This document shows positions 8,749 to 17,535 of a stretch of DNA of 64,000 bases, piece after piece. A program made the position numbers and the translations under genes. Origin of the DNA: Gammaproteobacteria bacterium (GTDB lineage: Bacteria; Pseudomonadota; Gammaproteobacteria; SZUA-229); NCBI GenBank assembly GCA_029882355.1, contig JAOUKV010000005.1:62001-126000 (forward strand), given 5' to 3'. How positions within the stretch are numbered: the first letter of the stretch is position 1; every line of letters begins with the position of its first letter. The notes under the pieces are model-generated. The model was not told the origin of the DNA, did not search any database, and saw only the letters and a list, made by a program, of their open reading frames with translations.

Positions 8749-9303
8749 ATGAAAAAAATATTACCCATAATTTCAACTACATTAATTCTTACATCACTAA
8801 CAACACAAGCAAGCAATCTACTTCTTGAAGCAGGTTTGCACTTTGGTGGCGATGAACTAGCCAGTGTAGGCTTTGCTGGTGGTAGCTCAGAATCAATAGA
8901 GGCTGGTGGTCTAATTTCACTTTCAGCGGGTTTAGTATCCGAAATAGATGAGGGTCTGAAATTAAGAACCACCATAGGCATCAAATTCGATAGTATAACC
9001 GCAAGCAACGGTGACCTTGATTTTACCCGTTACCCTGTCAGCGCCATGTTGTTTAAAAATGGAGAGGTATTCAATGCGGGCATTGGTGCTACTTACCACC
9101 TAAGTCCAGAATTTGAGTCAACAGGATTCGCTGGTGATTTTTCTGTCAGTTTCGACAATGCATTTGGTTTTGTAGCTGAAGTAGATTACAAACTTGGTGA
9201 AAAAGCCTATGTAGGTCTAAAAGCAACCATCATTGATTATGAAATCGGATCATCAAAAATTGATGGCAACAGCTTTGGTGTAGTCATCGGCACAAGTTTT
9301 TAA
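8749..9303 (+). CDS. Small outer-membrane beta-barrel protein (YfaZ-like)
   Basis: The 184-residue precursor has a clear signal peptide (MKKILPIISTTLILTSLTTQA) and a mature part of about 163 residues made of alternating strands rich in glycine and aromatic residues, ending in a terminal phenylalanine, as expected for a barrel inserted by the BAM machinery. Size and pattern resemble the YfaZ group of small outer-membrane proteins, of unknown function. An AGGA site precedes the ATG. It is probably monocistronic, ended by the hairpin at 9331-9367. Confidence 0.7.
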   Translation: MKKILPIISTTLILTSLTTQASNLLLEAGLHFGGDELASVGFAGGSSESIEAGGLISLSAGLVSEIDEGLKLRTTIGIKFDSITASNGDLDFTRYPVSAMLFKNGEVFNAGIGATYHLSPEFESTGFAGDFSVSFDNAFGFVAEVDYKLGEKAYVGLKATIIDYEIGSSKIDGNSFGVVIGTSF

Positions 9304-9330
9304 TACATTGATAATTTATTGTCATATATA

Positions 9331-9367
9331 AAAAATGGTATTGATCGAAAGATCAGCGCCGTTTTTT
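9331..9367 (+). terminator. Imperfect terminator sharing the sat terminator arm
   Basis: The hairpin has GATC-GAAA-GATC at its tip, A-T and G-C pairs outward with three G-U pairs and one mismatch, then a T tract. The right arm (GATCAGCGCCGTTTTTT) is the same as in the sat terminator at 2489-2505, while the left arm has diverged. Confidence 0.7.
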
Positions 9368-9468
9368 GAGGGAGAATGGATTGGTGGGGAGGGGGTGGTT
9401 TTTTACATTCGGAGTTGGCTGTGTTAAAAAATCAATGCGAATTAGACATTAACAAAATAGGGCAAGAC

Positions 9469-10668
9469 ATGAGTACTTCAAATAAAGATATGCCAGATGA
9501 TAAAGGTTACTTCGGTGAATATGGTGGACAGATTATTCCACCACCACTTGTTGAAATCATGAACGATATTGATACCGCCTATAAAGAAATCATTCAGACA
9601 AAAGAATTTCAAGATGAATTACAGCAACTTAATGCTGATTACGTCGGTCGTCCCAGCCCCATTTACTTTGCAAAACGCCTGAGCGCTGAAGTGGGAGGTG
9701 CTCGCATTTTCTTAAAACGCGAGGACTTAAATCACACAGGTGCTCATAAAATCAACCATTGTATAGGCGAAGCATTATTAGCGAAATACATGGGAAAAAC
9801 CAAAGTTCTTGCAGAAACAGGAGCTGGGCAACATGGTGTAGCATTGGCAACAGCTTGTGCATTAGTCGGTCTGGACTGTGAAATTCATATGGGTGAGGTA
9901 GATATTGAAAAAGAACACCCTAATGTGACCAAGATGAAAATTTTGGGCTGTAAACTCGTCCCTGTATCACGTGGCACTAGAACACTTAAAGACGCTGTTG
10001 ATAGCGCCTTTGAAGAATACCTGAAAGACCCTGTTAATTTTTTCTATGCCATTGGTTCAGTGGTTGGCCCCCATCCTTTTCCAAAAATCGTTCGCGATTT
10101 TCAAAGCATCGTAGGCAGAGAGGCACGTGAACAATTTCTGGCAAAAGAAAAAAAATTACCTGATACACTGGTTGCCTGTGTCGGTGGCGGTTGCAATGCT
10201 ATTGGTTTATTTACCGCTTTTTTAGATGACGCATCAGTAAAAATGATCGGTATAGAACCCGCAGGCAAAGGCCTTGATACAAATGACCATGCCGCCACAC
10301 TAACGCTAGGTACAAAAGGCGCGATTCACGGTTTTGAATGCTATACATTGCAAGACAATGAAGGCAACCCCCTGCCCGTCTACTCCATTGCATCGGGTTT
10401 AGATTACCCCGGCGTTGGACCACAACATTGTCATTTAAAAGATATCAAGCGAGTGAGCTACGAAGCTATCGATGATAAAGAATGCCTGGATGCATTTATG
10501 CAACTTTCTCGCCTTGAAGGTATTATTCCCGCACTTGAAAGCGCACACGCAATTGCTTATGCAATGAAAATAGCAAAAGACATGTCAGACGATCAAACCA
10601 TTCTGGTGAACTTATCGGGTCGCGGTGATAAGGATGCGGATTTTGTTGCTGATTATTTGGGGCTTTAA
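9469..10668 (+). CDS. trpB: Tryptophan synthase beta chain, stand-alone copy
   Basis: TrpB condenses indole with serine to tryptophan using PLP. The 399-residue protein has the Schiff-base lysine K94 in HTGAHKIN, the catalytic glutamate E116 in [20 protein letters not shown], and the C-terminal [11 protein letters not shown]. The PLP-phosphate loop reads GGGCNAIG, with cysteine (C242) where E. coli TrpB has serine. No trpA or other trp gene is adjacent, so it may be an extra copy or may pair with a distant TrpA. I chose the ATG at 9469 (AGGG seven bases upstream) because the longer frame from 9376 adds 31 residues absent from the family. Confidence 0.9.
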   Translation: MSTSNKDMPDDKGYFGEYGGQIIPPPLVEIMNDIDTAYKEIIQTKEFQDELQQLNADYVGRPSPIYFAKRLSAEVGGARIFLKREDLNHTGAHKINHCIGEALLAKYMGKTKVLAETGAGQHGVALATACALVGLDCEIHMGEVDIEKEHPNVTKMKILGCKLVPVSRGTRTLKDAVDSAFEEYLKDPVNFFYAIGSVVGPHPFPKIVRDFQSIVGREAREQFLAKEKKLPDTLVACVGGGCNAIGLFTAFLDDASVKMIGIEPAGKGLDTNDHAATLTLGTKGAIHGFECYTLQDNEGNPLPVYSIASGLDYPGVGPQHCHLKDIKRVSYEAIDDKECLDAFMQLSRLEGIIPALESAHAIAYAMKIAKDMSDDQTILVNLSGRGDKDADFVADYLGL

Positions 10669-10688
10669 GGGGGTTTAGGAGGAGCACC

Positions 10689-10784
10689 GTAGGATGCGGT
10701 GAATGTTTTTTATGAACCGCATCATTCGCAACTCCAAACAAAACCTTCTCGACAGATGCGGTTCGCAAACTCACCACATCCTAC
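10689..10784. repeat. Nested inverted repeat element downstream of trpB
   Basis: Outer arms are GTAGGATGCGGTG (10689-10701) and CACCACATCCTAC (10772-10784), 12 of 13 bases complementary. Inner arms GAACCGCATC (10714-10723) and GATGCGGTTC (10755-10764) are perfectly complementary. It resembles small non-coding palindromic elements dispersed in proteobacterial genomes. The right outer arm with flank (CTCACCACATCCTAC) recurs at 58826-58840. The following bases (10800-10828, CTCGTCGCTGCGCTCTGCC region) look like a second intergenic repeat type. Confidence 0.75.
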
Positions 10785-10839
10785 AAAAAAAACAAGATTC
10801 CTCGTCGCTGCGCTCTGCCGGAATGACAGAAATAAAAAC

Positions 10840-11475
10840 CTAAAACTTCGGCCTAGGCACAAACGCAACCTCATCCCCATGTTCAATCAAAGTATAAGGT
10901 TCCGAAAACTGCTTATTAACTGTAACCTGAACCCGATCATCAGCAAACGCTTCTTGCCAACGTTGTCCCCTGTTCCGTATCCACTTCAATAAAGTTTCAA
11001 CATTAACCACCGCATCTGGCACAACAACCTCTTCTTCGTCCTTAGTCGCAACTTTTGCCAGCTCGATAAAGTAAACCAGCTTAATAGTGACTTTGCCATC
11101 TTCACCAAGTACACGACCTTCACCACGTTTTAAATTATGCGCTGCTAGCTTTTTTAAATAATCTGCCCAGTGTTGTTCATAATTCACACCCAGCTCGTGC
11201 AGGCTAGCCCATGAATAGATACCGGTATCGTGCCCATCATCAAAATTGATTTTTAATGCATAACTGCCCTGGGGCTCCATACTGGAAATATTGACCAGTT
11301 CTTTACCGTGTACCGGCCTGGTCATGGTTTTGACTTCTGCCGAGTTGGAAAAGACACGTAGATATTCACAGGGATATTTGAAGCGGAAACCATCAGAAAA
11401 GGCGAGTTCTAATAAACGAGATTTCTGATGAAGGTTGATTTCGGTGGGTGATACGTGAGTTTCTTGTTCTGACAT
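10840..11475 (-). CDS. DUF971 (GBBH-like N-terminal) and MoaD-like fusion protein
   Basis: The 211-residue protein has two parts. Residues about 10-100 form a DUF971 domain, the fold seen at the N-terminus of gamma-butyrobetaine hydroxylase (LLELAFSDGFRFKYPCEYLRVFS, YALKINFDDGHDTGIYSW). Residues about 130-211 resemble MoaD/ThiS ubiquitin-like sulfur carriers (VYFIELAKVA, HGDEVAFVPR). The MoaD part lacks the C-terminal Gly-Gly needed for adenylation and thiocarboxylate formation; it ends RPKF. It is therefore unlikely to act as a normal sulfur carrier and may serve in protein contacts. DUF971 relatives are linked to iron-sulfur or molybdenum cofactor proteins. Gene is convergent to trpB. Confidence 0.75.
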   Translation of the reverse strand: MSEQETHVSPTEINLHQKSRLLELAFSDGFRFKYPCEYLRVFSNSAEVKTMTRPVHGKELVNISSMEPQGSYALKINFDDGHDTGIYSWASLHELGVNYEQHWADYLKKLAAHNLKRGEGRVLGEDGKVTIKLVYFIELAKVATKDEEEVVVPDAVVNVETLLKWIRNRGQRWQEAFADDRVQVTVNKQFSEPYTLIEHGDEVAFVPRPKF

Positions 11476-12038
11476 GGTGATAATTCATTTCTGCACTGGT
11501 TAATTTGGGCGTTATTCTACCCGTTATCCCTGTCAGTTATAGCCCAAACATCTTAAGGATAATGATTCTCAGTTAGAGCATGTCATAGGGTTATCTATAT
11601 TATTGATTTTTAAGGGTTAATATAAAAGTATCTCCTCATAAGTAAAACTTATCAGTGCAGTAGTAAGTTGATTAGGTATTTGCTGAACAAACCGTTATGG
11701 TTCATCTCCGTAATGGCCTGTTTTCTTTGCTTTTTGACTGGCTTTGGGCATAGAATATGTGCCCTCATTTAGTACTTGGGGATGATTCACCGGTACCAAT
11801 AAAATTTTTCTCCTCTGTATAGAGCGATGATTTGCAACATTGTTTTACACAGATGAGGTTCAGATGGTTGTATTTTAACCGTCTAAAAACGATTTCAATT
11901 CTAGCAGGCTTGTTATGCAAGTCTAATGAGATGAAGAAAAAGGTAGTGATTGACGTAATGAACCGCTCTGTCGGAACTTTATTTTGGAAGCTACCGCAAC
12001 TGCAATTGCAAAAAACTAAACTCTAGGAGTTAATAATA
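11476..12038. other. Leader/promoter region upstream of aprBA
   Basis: This 563-base non-coding stretch holds the divergent promoters of the DUF971-MoaD gene and aprBA. It is A+T-rich, with a short imperfect inverted repeat AGATGGTT/AACCGTCT at 11862-11884. No FNR-type box and no convincing protein-coding frame were seen. The long leader may indicate regulation at the RNA level, but nothing specific can be named. Confidence 0.4.
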
Positions 12039-12512
12039 ATGCCTACTTTTGTACGTACAGAAAAGTGTGATGGGTGTAAAGGTCAAGACCGTACGGCTTG
12101 CATGTACATCTGCCCTCATGATCTGATGAAACTGGATAAAGATGGTTCTGACACTGGTCACGCCATGAAGTCTTATAACCAGGAACCTGAGCAGTGCTGG
12201 GAATGCTATTCCTGCGTTAAAATCTGCCCACAAAACGCTATCGAATGCCGTCACTATGCTGACGTTGTTCCTTTGGGCGGTTCAGTACAGCCTCTTCGTG
12301 GTACTGATTCAATCATGTGGACCATCAAGTTCCGTAACGGAACTATGAAGCGTTTCAAATTCCCAATCCGCACCACCGCTGAAGGTTCTATCGATCCTTA
12401 TGCAGGTAAAGCTGACGCTGACATGGCTAAGATCGAAGACAACGGTTTCTTCAATCACAATGAACAGAATGGCTACCGCGCTGGCGATCGTAGCGAACTG
12501 ATCAATCTTTAA
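12039..12512 (+). CDS. aprB: Adenylylsulfate (APS) reductase beta subunit
   Basis: AprB passes electrons between the FAD of AprA and the respiratory chain through two 4Fe-4S clusters. Cluster ligands are C10, C13, C21, C25 and C53, C56, C59, C63, with the family-typical DGCKGQDRTACMYICP opening. The C-terminal tail of about 90 residues, which wraps AprA, is present (157 residues in total, full length). The ATG has an AGGAG site. It lies 20 bases before aprA. No aprM or qmo gene follows, so the membrane partner lies elsewhere. Confidence 0.97.
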   Translation: MPTFVRTEKCDGCKGQDRTACMYICPHDLMKLDKDGSDTGHAMKSYNQEPEQCWECYSCVKICPQNAIECRHYADVVPLGGSVQPLRGTDSIMWTIKFRNGTMKRFKFPIRTTAEGSIDPYAGKADADMAKIEDNGFFNHNEQNGYRAGDRSELINL

Positions 12513-12532
12513 TATTAAGAGGTTTAAATAAA

Positions 12533-14518
12533 ATGGCTGAATTTGGAAATCCTGAAGTCATCGAAGAGAGTGTAGACATTCTCCTTATCGGTGGCGGTAT
12601 GGCCTGTTGTGGTACAGCGTTCGAACTTCCTCGCTGGATCGAAGCATCAGGTAAAGATATTACAGTTCGATTAGTTGATAAAGCGGCTATGGATCGCTCT
12701 GGTGCTGTTGCACAGGGTCTGTCTGCGATCAACACTTACATTGGTCCAGAGCAAGATCCTGCTGACTACGCTCGTATGGTCTCTAATGACCTTATGGGTA
12801 TCACTCGTGATGATTTGGCATACGACTTAGGTCGTCATGTTGACGAATCTGTACATTTGTTTGAAGAATGGGGTCTACCTATTTGGAAACTTGACGAGAA
12901 CGGTGAGCGTTTTGACGGTTCTAAAGGTATGACTTCATTGAAAGATGGCGGCAAACCTGTACGTTCTGGTAAATGGCAGATCATGATTAATGGTGAGTCT
13001 TACAAATGGATTGTTGCTGAAGCTGCTAAGAAAGCTTTGGGCATCGAAAACATTTCTGAGCGTGTATTCATCGTTAAACTGATTAACGATAAGAATGATC
13101 CTAGCCGCATCGCTGGTGCTGTTGGTTTCTCTACTCGTGACAACAAAGTAATTGTATACACTGCTAAAGCAATTCTTCTTGCTGCTGGTGGTTGTGTAAA
13201 CATCTTCCGTCCACGTTCTGTTGGTGAAGGTACTGGTCGTGCTTGGTACCCAGTTTGGAACGCAGGTTCAACTTACTCAATGGCTGCTGAAGCTGGTGCT
13301 GAGTTGACACTGATGGAAAATCGCTTTGTACCTACTCGTTTCAAAGACGGTTACGGTCCTGTTGGCGCCTGGTTCCTGTTGTTCAAATCTAAAGCTACAA
13401 ACGCTTATGGCGAAGCTTACATGGAAAAGAACAAAGCAATGTTGGACGACTATCCTCCATACGGCGCTGCAGCAGTTCCTGCTTCTTGTCTACGTAATCA
13501 CTTAATGCTTAAAGAGATGAAAGACGGTAACGGTCCTATCTGGATGGATACTGTGACTGCTCTTGCTAACCTGCGTGAGACTCTGTCTCCTCGTGAAGTT
13601 AAGCATCTTGAAGCTGAAGCATGGGAAGATTTCCTTGACATGTGTGTTGGCCAATGTGGTATTTGGGTTGGTGAGAACATCGAGCCAGAGAAGAAAAACT
13701 CTGAGTTGATGCCTACTGAACCATACCTACTGGGTTCACATTCAGGTTGTTGTGGTATCTGGACTTCAGGTCCTACAGATGTTGGCGCGCCAACAACTGA
13801 AACAGAGCCTGGCGTACCTGATCACCTTCCACAAGGTTGGAACTGGGGCTACCGTGGTATGACCACAGTAAACGGCCTGTTCACAGCTGGTGATGGTGTT
13901 GGTGCTTCTGGTCACAAATTCTCTTCAGGTTCTCATGCTGAAGGTCGTATGTGTGCTAAATCAATGCTGAAATACGTTTTAGACAATGCTGACTACAAAC
14001 CTGAGTTAGATACTTCTGTTGAAGATTTGGTTGCAGCGGTTATTAAACCTGCTAAGACTTTCCTTGAGCATAAAGACTACTCAACAGCGATCGACGTTAA
14101 TCCTAACTACATCACTCCAAAAATGTTGCAGTTCCGTCTGCAAAAAATTATGGATGAGTACGTAGCTGGTGTTGCAACTTACTACAACACTAATGCGGAA
14201 ATGATGCAGGTAGCTGGCGAAAAGATCGACATGCTTAAAGAAGATGCAGAGAAAATGCGTGCTAAAGACCTTCACGAATTACTTCGTGCCTGGGAAAACT
14301 ACCACCGCATCATCACTGCTGAAGCTCATCTGAAACACATTGAGTTCCGTCAGGAATCACGTTACCCAGGTTTCTACTATCGTACAGACAAGAACTTTGT
14401 CGACGAAGAAAACTGGCATTGTTTCGTGAATTCAATTTACGACAAAAAGACTCAAAAGTTCACATGCTTCAAGCGTGCGCACGTTGACTTGGTAGACAAG
14501 TCTAAATTGTTCAAATAA
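12533..14518 (+). CDS. aprA: Adenylylsulfate (APS) reductase alpha subunit
   Basis: AprA is the FAD subunit that, in sulfur oxidisers, forms APS from sulfite and AMP in the cytoplasm. The 661-residue length is normal. An FAD-binding GGGMACCG motif lies at residues 20-27, and the family segments RPRSVGEGTGRAWYP, GVGASGHKFSSGSHAEGR (flavin contact) and the C-terminal helical domain are all present. It is second in aprBA and ends in a strong terminator. Codon use is strikingly regular (many GCT, GGT and CGT codons), in keeping with high expression. Confidence 0.98.
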   Translation: MAEFGNPEVIEESVDILLIGGGMACCGTAFELPRWIEASGKDITVRLVDKAAMDRSGAVAQGLSAINTYIGPEQDPADYARMVSNDLMGITRDDLAYDLGRHVDESVHLFEEWGLPIWKLDENGERFDGSKGMTSLKDGGKPVRSGKWQIMINGESYKWIVAEAAKKALGIENISERVFIVKLINDKNDPSRIAGAVGFSTRDNKVIVYTAKAILLAAGGCVNIFRPRSVGEGTGRAWYPVWNAGSTYSMAAEAGAELTLMENRFVPTRFKDGYGPVGAWFLLFKSKATNAYGEAYMEKNKAMLDDYPPYGAAAVPASCLRNHLMLKEMKDGNGPIWMDTVTALANLRETLSPREVKHLEAEAWEDFLDMCVGQCGIWVGENIEPEKKNSELMPTEPYLLGSHSGCCGIWTSGPTDVGAPTTETEPGVPDHLPQGWNWGYRGMTTVNGLFTAGDGVGASGHKFSSGSHAEGRMCAKSMLKYVLDNADYKPELDTSVEDLVAAVIKPAKTFLEHKDYSTAIDVNPNYITPKMLQFRLQKIMDEYVAGVATYYNTNAEMMQVAGEKIDMLKEDAEKMRAKDLHELLRAWENYHRIITAEAHLKHIEFRQESRYPGFYYRTDKNFVDEENWHCFVNSIYDKKTQKFTCFKRAHVDLVDKSKLFK

Positions 14519-14543
14519 TTTTTGAATAATTAAGTCTTAAGAG

Positions 14544-14574
14544 TCCGGGTGCCGTAAGGTGCCCGGATTTTTTT
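14544..14574 (+). terminator. Rho-independent terminator of aprBA
   Basis: A 10-bp stem (TCCGGGTGCC/GGTGCCCGGA, two G-U pairs) with a GTAA loop is followed by seven T residues, 26 bases after the aprA stop. Confidence 0.92.
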
Positions 14575-14601
14575 ATTAAGGGATAGTGACAATATACTTA
14601 A

Positions 14602-14658
14602 TAAATAAGGTTTTATGATTCCGAGACCCTTGAAAAATGAGTCTTAAAACCTTATTTA
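14602..14658. repeat. Long A+T-rich inverted repeat after aprA
   Basis: A perfect 14-bp inverted repeat (TAAATAAGGTTTTA at 14602-14615, TAAAACCTTATTTA at 14645-14658) encloses 29 bases. It lies between the aprA terminator and the YkgJ gene. It could be a second transcription stop, a processing hairpin or an operator for the downstream gene; the sequence does not decide. Confidence 0.65.
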
Positions 14659-14691
14659 CTTCATTCCTGAGTTTACACAAGCAGGAATACC

Positions 14692-15642
14692 GTGAACCTA
14701 AAAAAATTTATATCAGGTAATGTTATGAGTGACGAAAAAATAGAACTTCCACACAACAGCCCAGTACAGCCAACTCGTCTTGAACTTGAAGACACAATTA
14801 AATTCCGCTGTCATAAAGATATTTCATGCTGGAACCAATGTTGCGCGAGAGCAGATGTAACACTTGCACCTTATGACATCATCCGTCTAAAAAAACGCAT
14901 GAACATGGACTCCACCGAGTTCCTTGCACAATATTCAGTTCCGTTTGAAATTGATGCTCACGGTATTCCCGGTATCAAATTACGTACCGATGACTCAGGC
15001 GCCTGTCAGTTTATGACTAATGAAGGTTGTTCTGTTTATGAAGATCGTCCAACCGCCTGTCGTTACTACCCCTCTGGCCTGCTTTCCATGCGCGCACTGG
15101 GTGAAGCGAAAGACGAACAACACTTTTTATTGATTAAGGAAGATCATTGTAAAGGACACGAAGAAGATAACATCATCACTATCGGTGATTACCGTAAGGA
15201 ACAGCAAGTTGAAGAATTTGATGAATTGAATCGTGATTTTTACCGCATCATTCTGAAGAAGAAATCAACGGGTCCGACCATTGGTGCGCCTTCGGACATG
15301 AGCCTGCAGTTGTTCTTTATGGCCAGCTACGATGTTGATCGCTTCCGTCGTTTTGTCATGAGTGAAAACTTCATTAAAATATATGACATCACTGATGAAG
15401 AGTACGATTCACTTGAAAAAGATGATGTTGCATTAATGCAATTCGGTTTTACTTTAATGAAGCAGGTATTCTTTGGTGAATTATCGATTAAAGAACGCGA
15501 AGGCGCGTGGGACAAACGAGCCGATGAGCGTCGTGAAATTCTTGAGTATCGCAAAAAGGTAGAAATTGCTGAGCATGAGAAGAAGCAGGAAGAAGCACGC
15601 AAAGCTGCAATCGACTCAGGAACAGAACACGCAGAAGACTAA
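14692..15642 (+). CDS. YkgJ family cysteine-cluster protein
   Basis: The 316-residue protein has the CxxxCxxxCC-type metal-chelating cluster of the YkgJ (UPF0153) family near the N-terminus (FRCHKDISCWNQCC), and two more cysteines in the GCSVYEDRPTACRYYP motif, typical of the zinc/iron-chelating domain. The C-terminal third is charged and helical. It follows aprBA, so a role in metal or iron-sulfur handling for that enzyme is possible (inference). The start is a GTG at 14692 with AGGAA close upstream; an ATG at 14725 (residue 12, AGG seven bases upstream) is an equally good alternative and would drop 11 residues. It is probably co-transcribed with the phosphodiesterase gene 5 bases downstream. 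Confidence 0.85.
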   Translation: MNLKKFISGNVMSDEKIELPHNSPVQPTRLELEDTIKFRCHKDISCWNQCCARADVTLAPYDIIRLKKRMNMDSTEFLAQYSVPFEIDAHGIPGIKLRTDDSGACQFMTNEGCSVYEDRPTACRYYPSGLLSMRALGEAKDEQHFLLIKEDHCKGHEEDNIITIGDYRKEQQVEEFDELNRDFYRIILKKKSTGPTIGAPSDMSLQLFFMASYDVDRFRRFVMSENFIKIYDITDEEYDSLEKDDVALMQFGFTLMKQVFFGELSIKEREGAWDKRADERREILEYRKKVEIAEHEKKQEEARKAAIDSGTEHAED

Positions 15643-15647
15643 ACACT

Positions 15648-16172
15648 ATGAGTTTTTCAGTAAAAGTAGGCATTCTTTCTGATACCCACGGTCATATTGA
15701 TGATCGTATTGTTGATGTTATCAGCGATTGTGACTTTGCCATTCACGCCGGCGATATCTGTGGTGCCCACATCCTTGAGAAGCTAAGACCTCGCATCGAT
15801 GTGATTGCCGTGGCGGGTAACAATGATCACACAGCAGTCTGGCATGAGGATGAAGCTGAAATCGTCTCTGCCCTGCCGAAATCAACGCAGCTATCATTGC
15901 CCGGTGGCATCATCATTATCGAACACGGCCATCGCTTAGGCAACAACCCTGAACACGATCAATTCCGCTGGGATCATGCTGAAGCGAAACTAGTGATTTA
16001 TGGGCATACCCATAAACGTATTATCGACCAGACCGCCGAGCCCTGGGTCGTTAATCCAGGTGCGGCTGGTAATGTAAGAAATCACGGTGGCCCTTCCTGT
16101 CTGGTACTTCATGCTTCTGAAGCCAACTGGGAAATTGAAACAGTTTTATTCGCAGAGAGTGTCGCAGCTTAA
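15648..16172 (+). CDS. YfcE/MJ0936-type metallophosphoesterase
   Basis: The 174-residue protein contains all motifs of the small calcineurin-like phosphodiesterases: SDTHGH (residues 11-16), HAGDICG, AGNNDH, EHGH and YGHTHK, which together bind two metal ions. Related proteins hydrolyse phosphodiesters, but the natural substrate is not known. The start lies 5 bases after the YkgJ gene, so they form one operon. Confidence 0.9.
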   Translation: MSFSVKVGILSDTHGHIDDRIVDVISDCDFAIHAGDICGAHILEKLRPRIDVIAVAGNNDHTAVWHEDEAEIVSALPKSTQLSLPGGIIIIEHGHRLGNNPEHDQFRWDHAEAKLVIYGHTHKRIIDQTAEPWVVNPGAAGNVRNHGGPSCLVLHASEANWEIETVLFAESVAA

Positions 16173-16232
16173 AACCCATTGCTAGTTAAAAGCATTTTTT
16201 ACTGAAGACATTCAACGCCTAACTAATAACTT

Positions 16233-16967
16233 TTACGCCTTTATATAGACCCAACCATCCTGCAGACGATTAGGGATTATATCTTTAGCTGTTTTATCAG
16301 TATTCACGCCCGGCATTAGAACAATTTCAACACCTTCTATTTTATTTGCATTAGCAATAGAACGCTTACAAGCAAAAAATGATACCCCCTCATTATCAAT
16401 CATTTTTTGCACACGATCAATATAAGGGGATACATCTGGCCGAAAAATATTTATCCCTTCTTTATTAGTAACCACTTCCAGTTTCATTGGTAGGTTGGCT
16501 TTACGGTAAGTTGCCAGCAAATTATCAGCCTCATTAAGCGCCGAATTAACAACGCGAAAATCACCAGAATCAATATGTAAAACAATTTTGCGTTGCACAT
16601 GATCTACCATGACACGATTGGCAACATATTGAAAAGTGTTCTCAGCGGAAACCGCATTAATTGAATTAGGGCTGTATTGATAGGTTGCCCAACCCAATAT
16701 CACACCTACAACTAATGTAATAGAAGCAGCAACAGCCTTTATATAAATTGAATTTAAATTGGTTTGCCTACTGGCTTGATAACGTGATGCTGGGACCTCA
16801 CTGTAAGCATAACCCACTAACTCACGCACGGCCTTTAACTGACAAACACGCTCACGTAAAACTTTATCACCAAGCAAGGCTTGATGAATTTCATTCATTT
16901 CATCGGTATCGAGTTGTTTATCGATAAATAAATTTAATTTATCTTCAGTAATTTCATTAGCACTCAT
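16233..16967 (-). CDS. Anti-sigma factor with periplasmic DsrE-like domain
   Basis: The 244-residue protein joins a short cytoplasmic anti-sigma-like helical region (about residues 5-55, ITEDKLNLFIDKQLDTDEM), one membrane span (about 77-96) and a C-terminal domain (about 127-244) of the DsrE/F-like fold. The DsrE-like part ends with the family-typical GWVYIKA and has one conserved cysteine, C200, in VSFFACKRSI. The zinc-binding H-x3-C-x2-C motif of ZAS anti-sigma factors is absent. It overlaps the sigma factor gene by one base (TAATG), which fits a sigma/anti-sigma pair. The divergent gene at 17724 encodes a soluble DsrE-like protein with the matching VTFSACKNTI, so the outer domain may sense a sulfur-related signal, or bind that protein. 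The sensing role is inference. Confidence 0.8.
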   Translation of the reverse strand: MSANEITEDKLNLFIDKQLDTDEMNEIHQALLGDKVLRERVCQLKAVRELVGYAYSEVPASRYQASRQTNLNSIYIKAVAASITLVVGVILGWATYQYSPNSINAVSAENTFQYVANRVMVDHVQRKIVLHIDSGDFRVVNSALNEADNLLATYRKANLPMKLEVVTNKEGINIFRPDVSPYIDRVQKMIDNEGVSFFACKRSIANANKIEGVEIVLMPGVNTDKTAKDIIPNRLQDGWVYIKA

Positions 16968-17515
16968 TACTTAACCCTCCGCAACTTAAATTCAACCAGT
17001 TCATCTGAACCAAAGTCCAGTAACTGATGTTTTAAGTTTTTACGTGCCCTAAATAAGCGACTCATTACCGTACCAACCGGCACATCTATAATTTCAGCGA
17101 TCTCGGCATAACTAAAGCCTGCAAAGTCCGCCAAAGTCACCACTTCTCTCAATGGCATGGGCAGCTGCTCTATTGATGTACGTACTCGATCAACTATCTG
17201 GGATTGCTGATAACTTTCAGCATGCTCTAGTTGAGCATCATCATGCATTTCTACAAATTCAACATTTCTGCCTTTAACTCGTAAATAATCCTGCCAACAA
17301 TTAAATAATATCCGATACAACCAGGCATCCAGTGTTCCAACATCCCGTAATTTAGCCGCATTTTTTATCGCCTTATAGATAGCTTCCTGCGCTAAATCGT
17401 CTGCCAATGCGGCATCATGACACCATGAATAGGCGATGCGATAGAGCTTATTACGACGCGCTGAAAATTCTGATTTCAACGAAATTGCAGCCAACATGTT
17501 TTTTACAATTTTCAA
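16967..17515 (-). CDS. ECF-type RNA polymerase sigma factor
   Basis: The 182-residue protein has sigma-70 region 2 (YRIAYSWCHDAALADDLAQEAIYKA with AWLYRILFNCWQDYLR) and region 4 (LREVVTLADFAGFSYAEIAEIIDVPVGTVMSRL) and little else, the layout of extracytoplasmic-function sigma factors. The start is an unusual TTG at 17515: it has GGAGG seven bases upstream, while the first ATG (17497) would be 25 bases away. It is translationally coupled to the anti-sigma gene. A GGAATAAA-N13-CGTCTATA promoter just upstream suggests that the factor drives its own gene. Confidence 0.9.
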   Translation of the reverse strand: MKIVKNMLAAISLKSEFSARRNKLYRIAYSWCHDAALADDLAQEAIYKAIKNAAKLRDVGTLDAWLYRILFNCWQDYLRVKGRNVEFVEMHDDAQLEHAESYQQSQIVDRVRTSIEQLPMPLREVVTLADFAGFSYAEIAEIIDVPVGTVMSRLFRARKNLKHQLLDFGSDELVEFKLRRVK

Positions 17516-17535
17516 AATAATTCCTCCAACTCCTA

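Noticed and set aside
11832-12026. Open frame of 64 residues in the aprB leader
   Set aside because: Lacks a ribosome site and family resemblance; it reads through the spacer just before the clear aprB AGGAG site.
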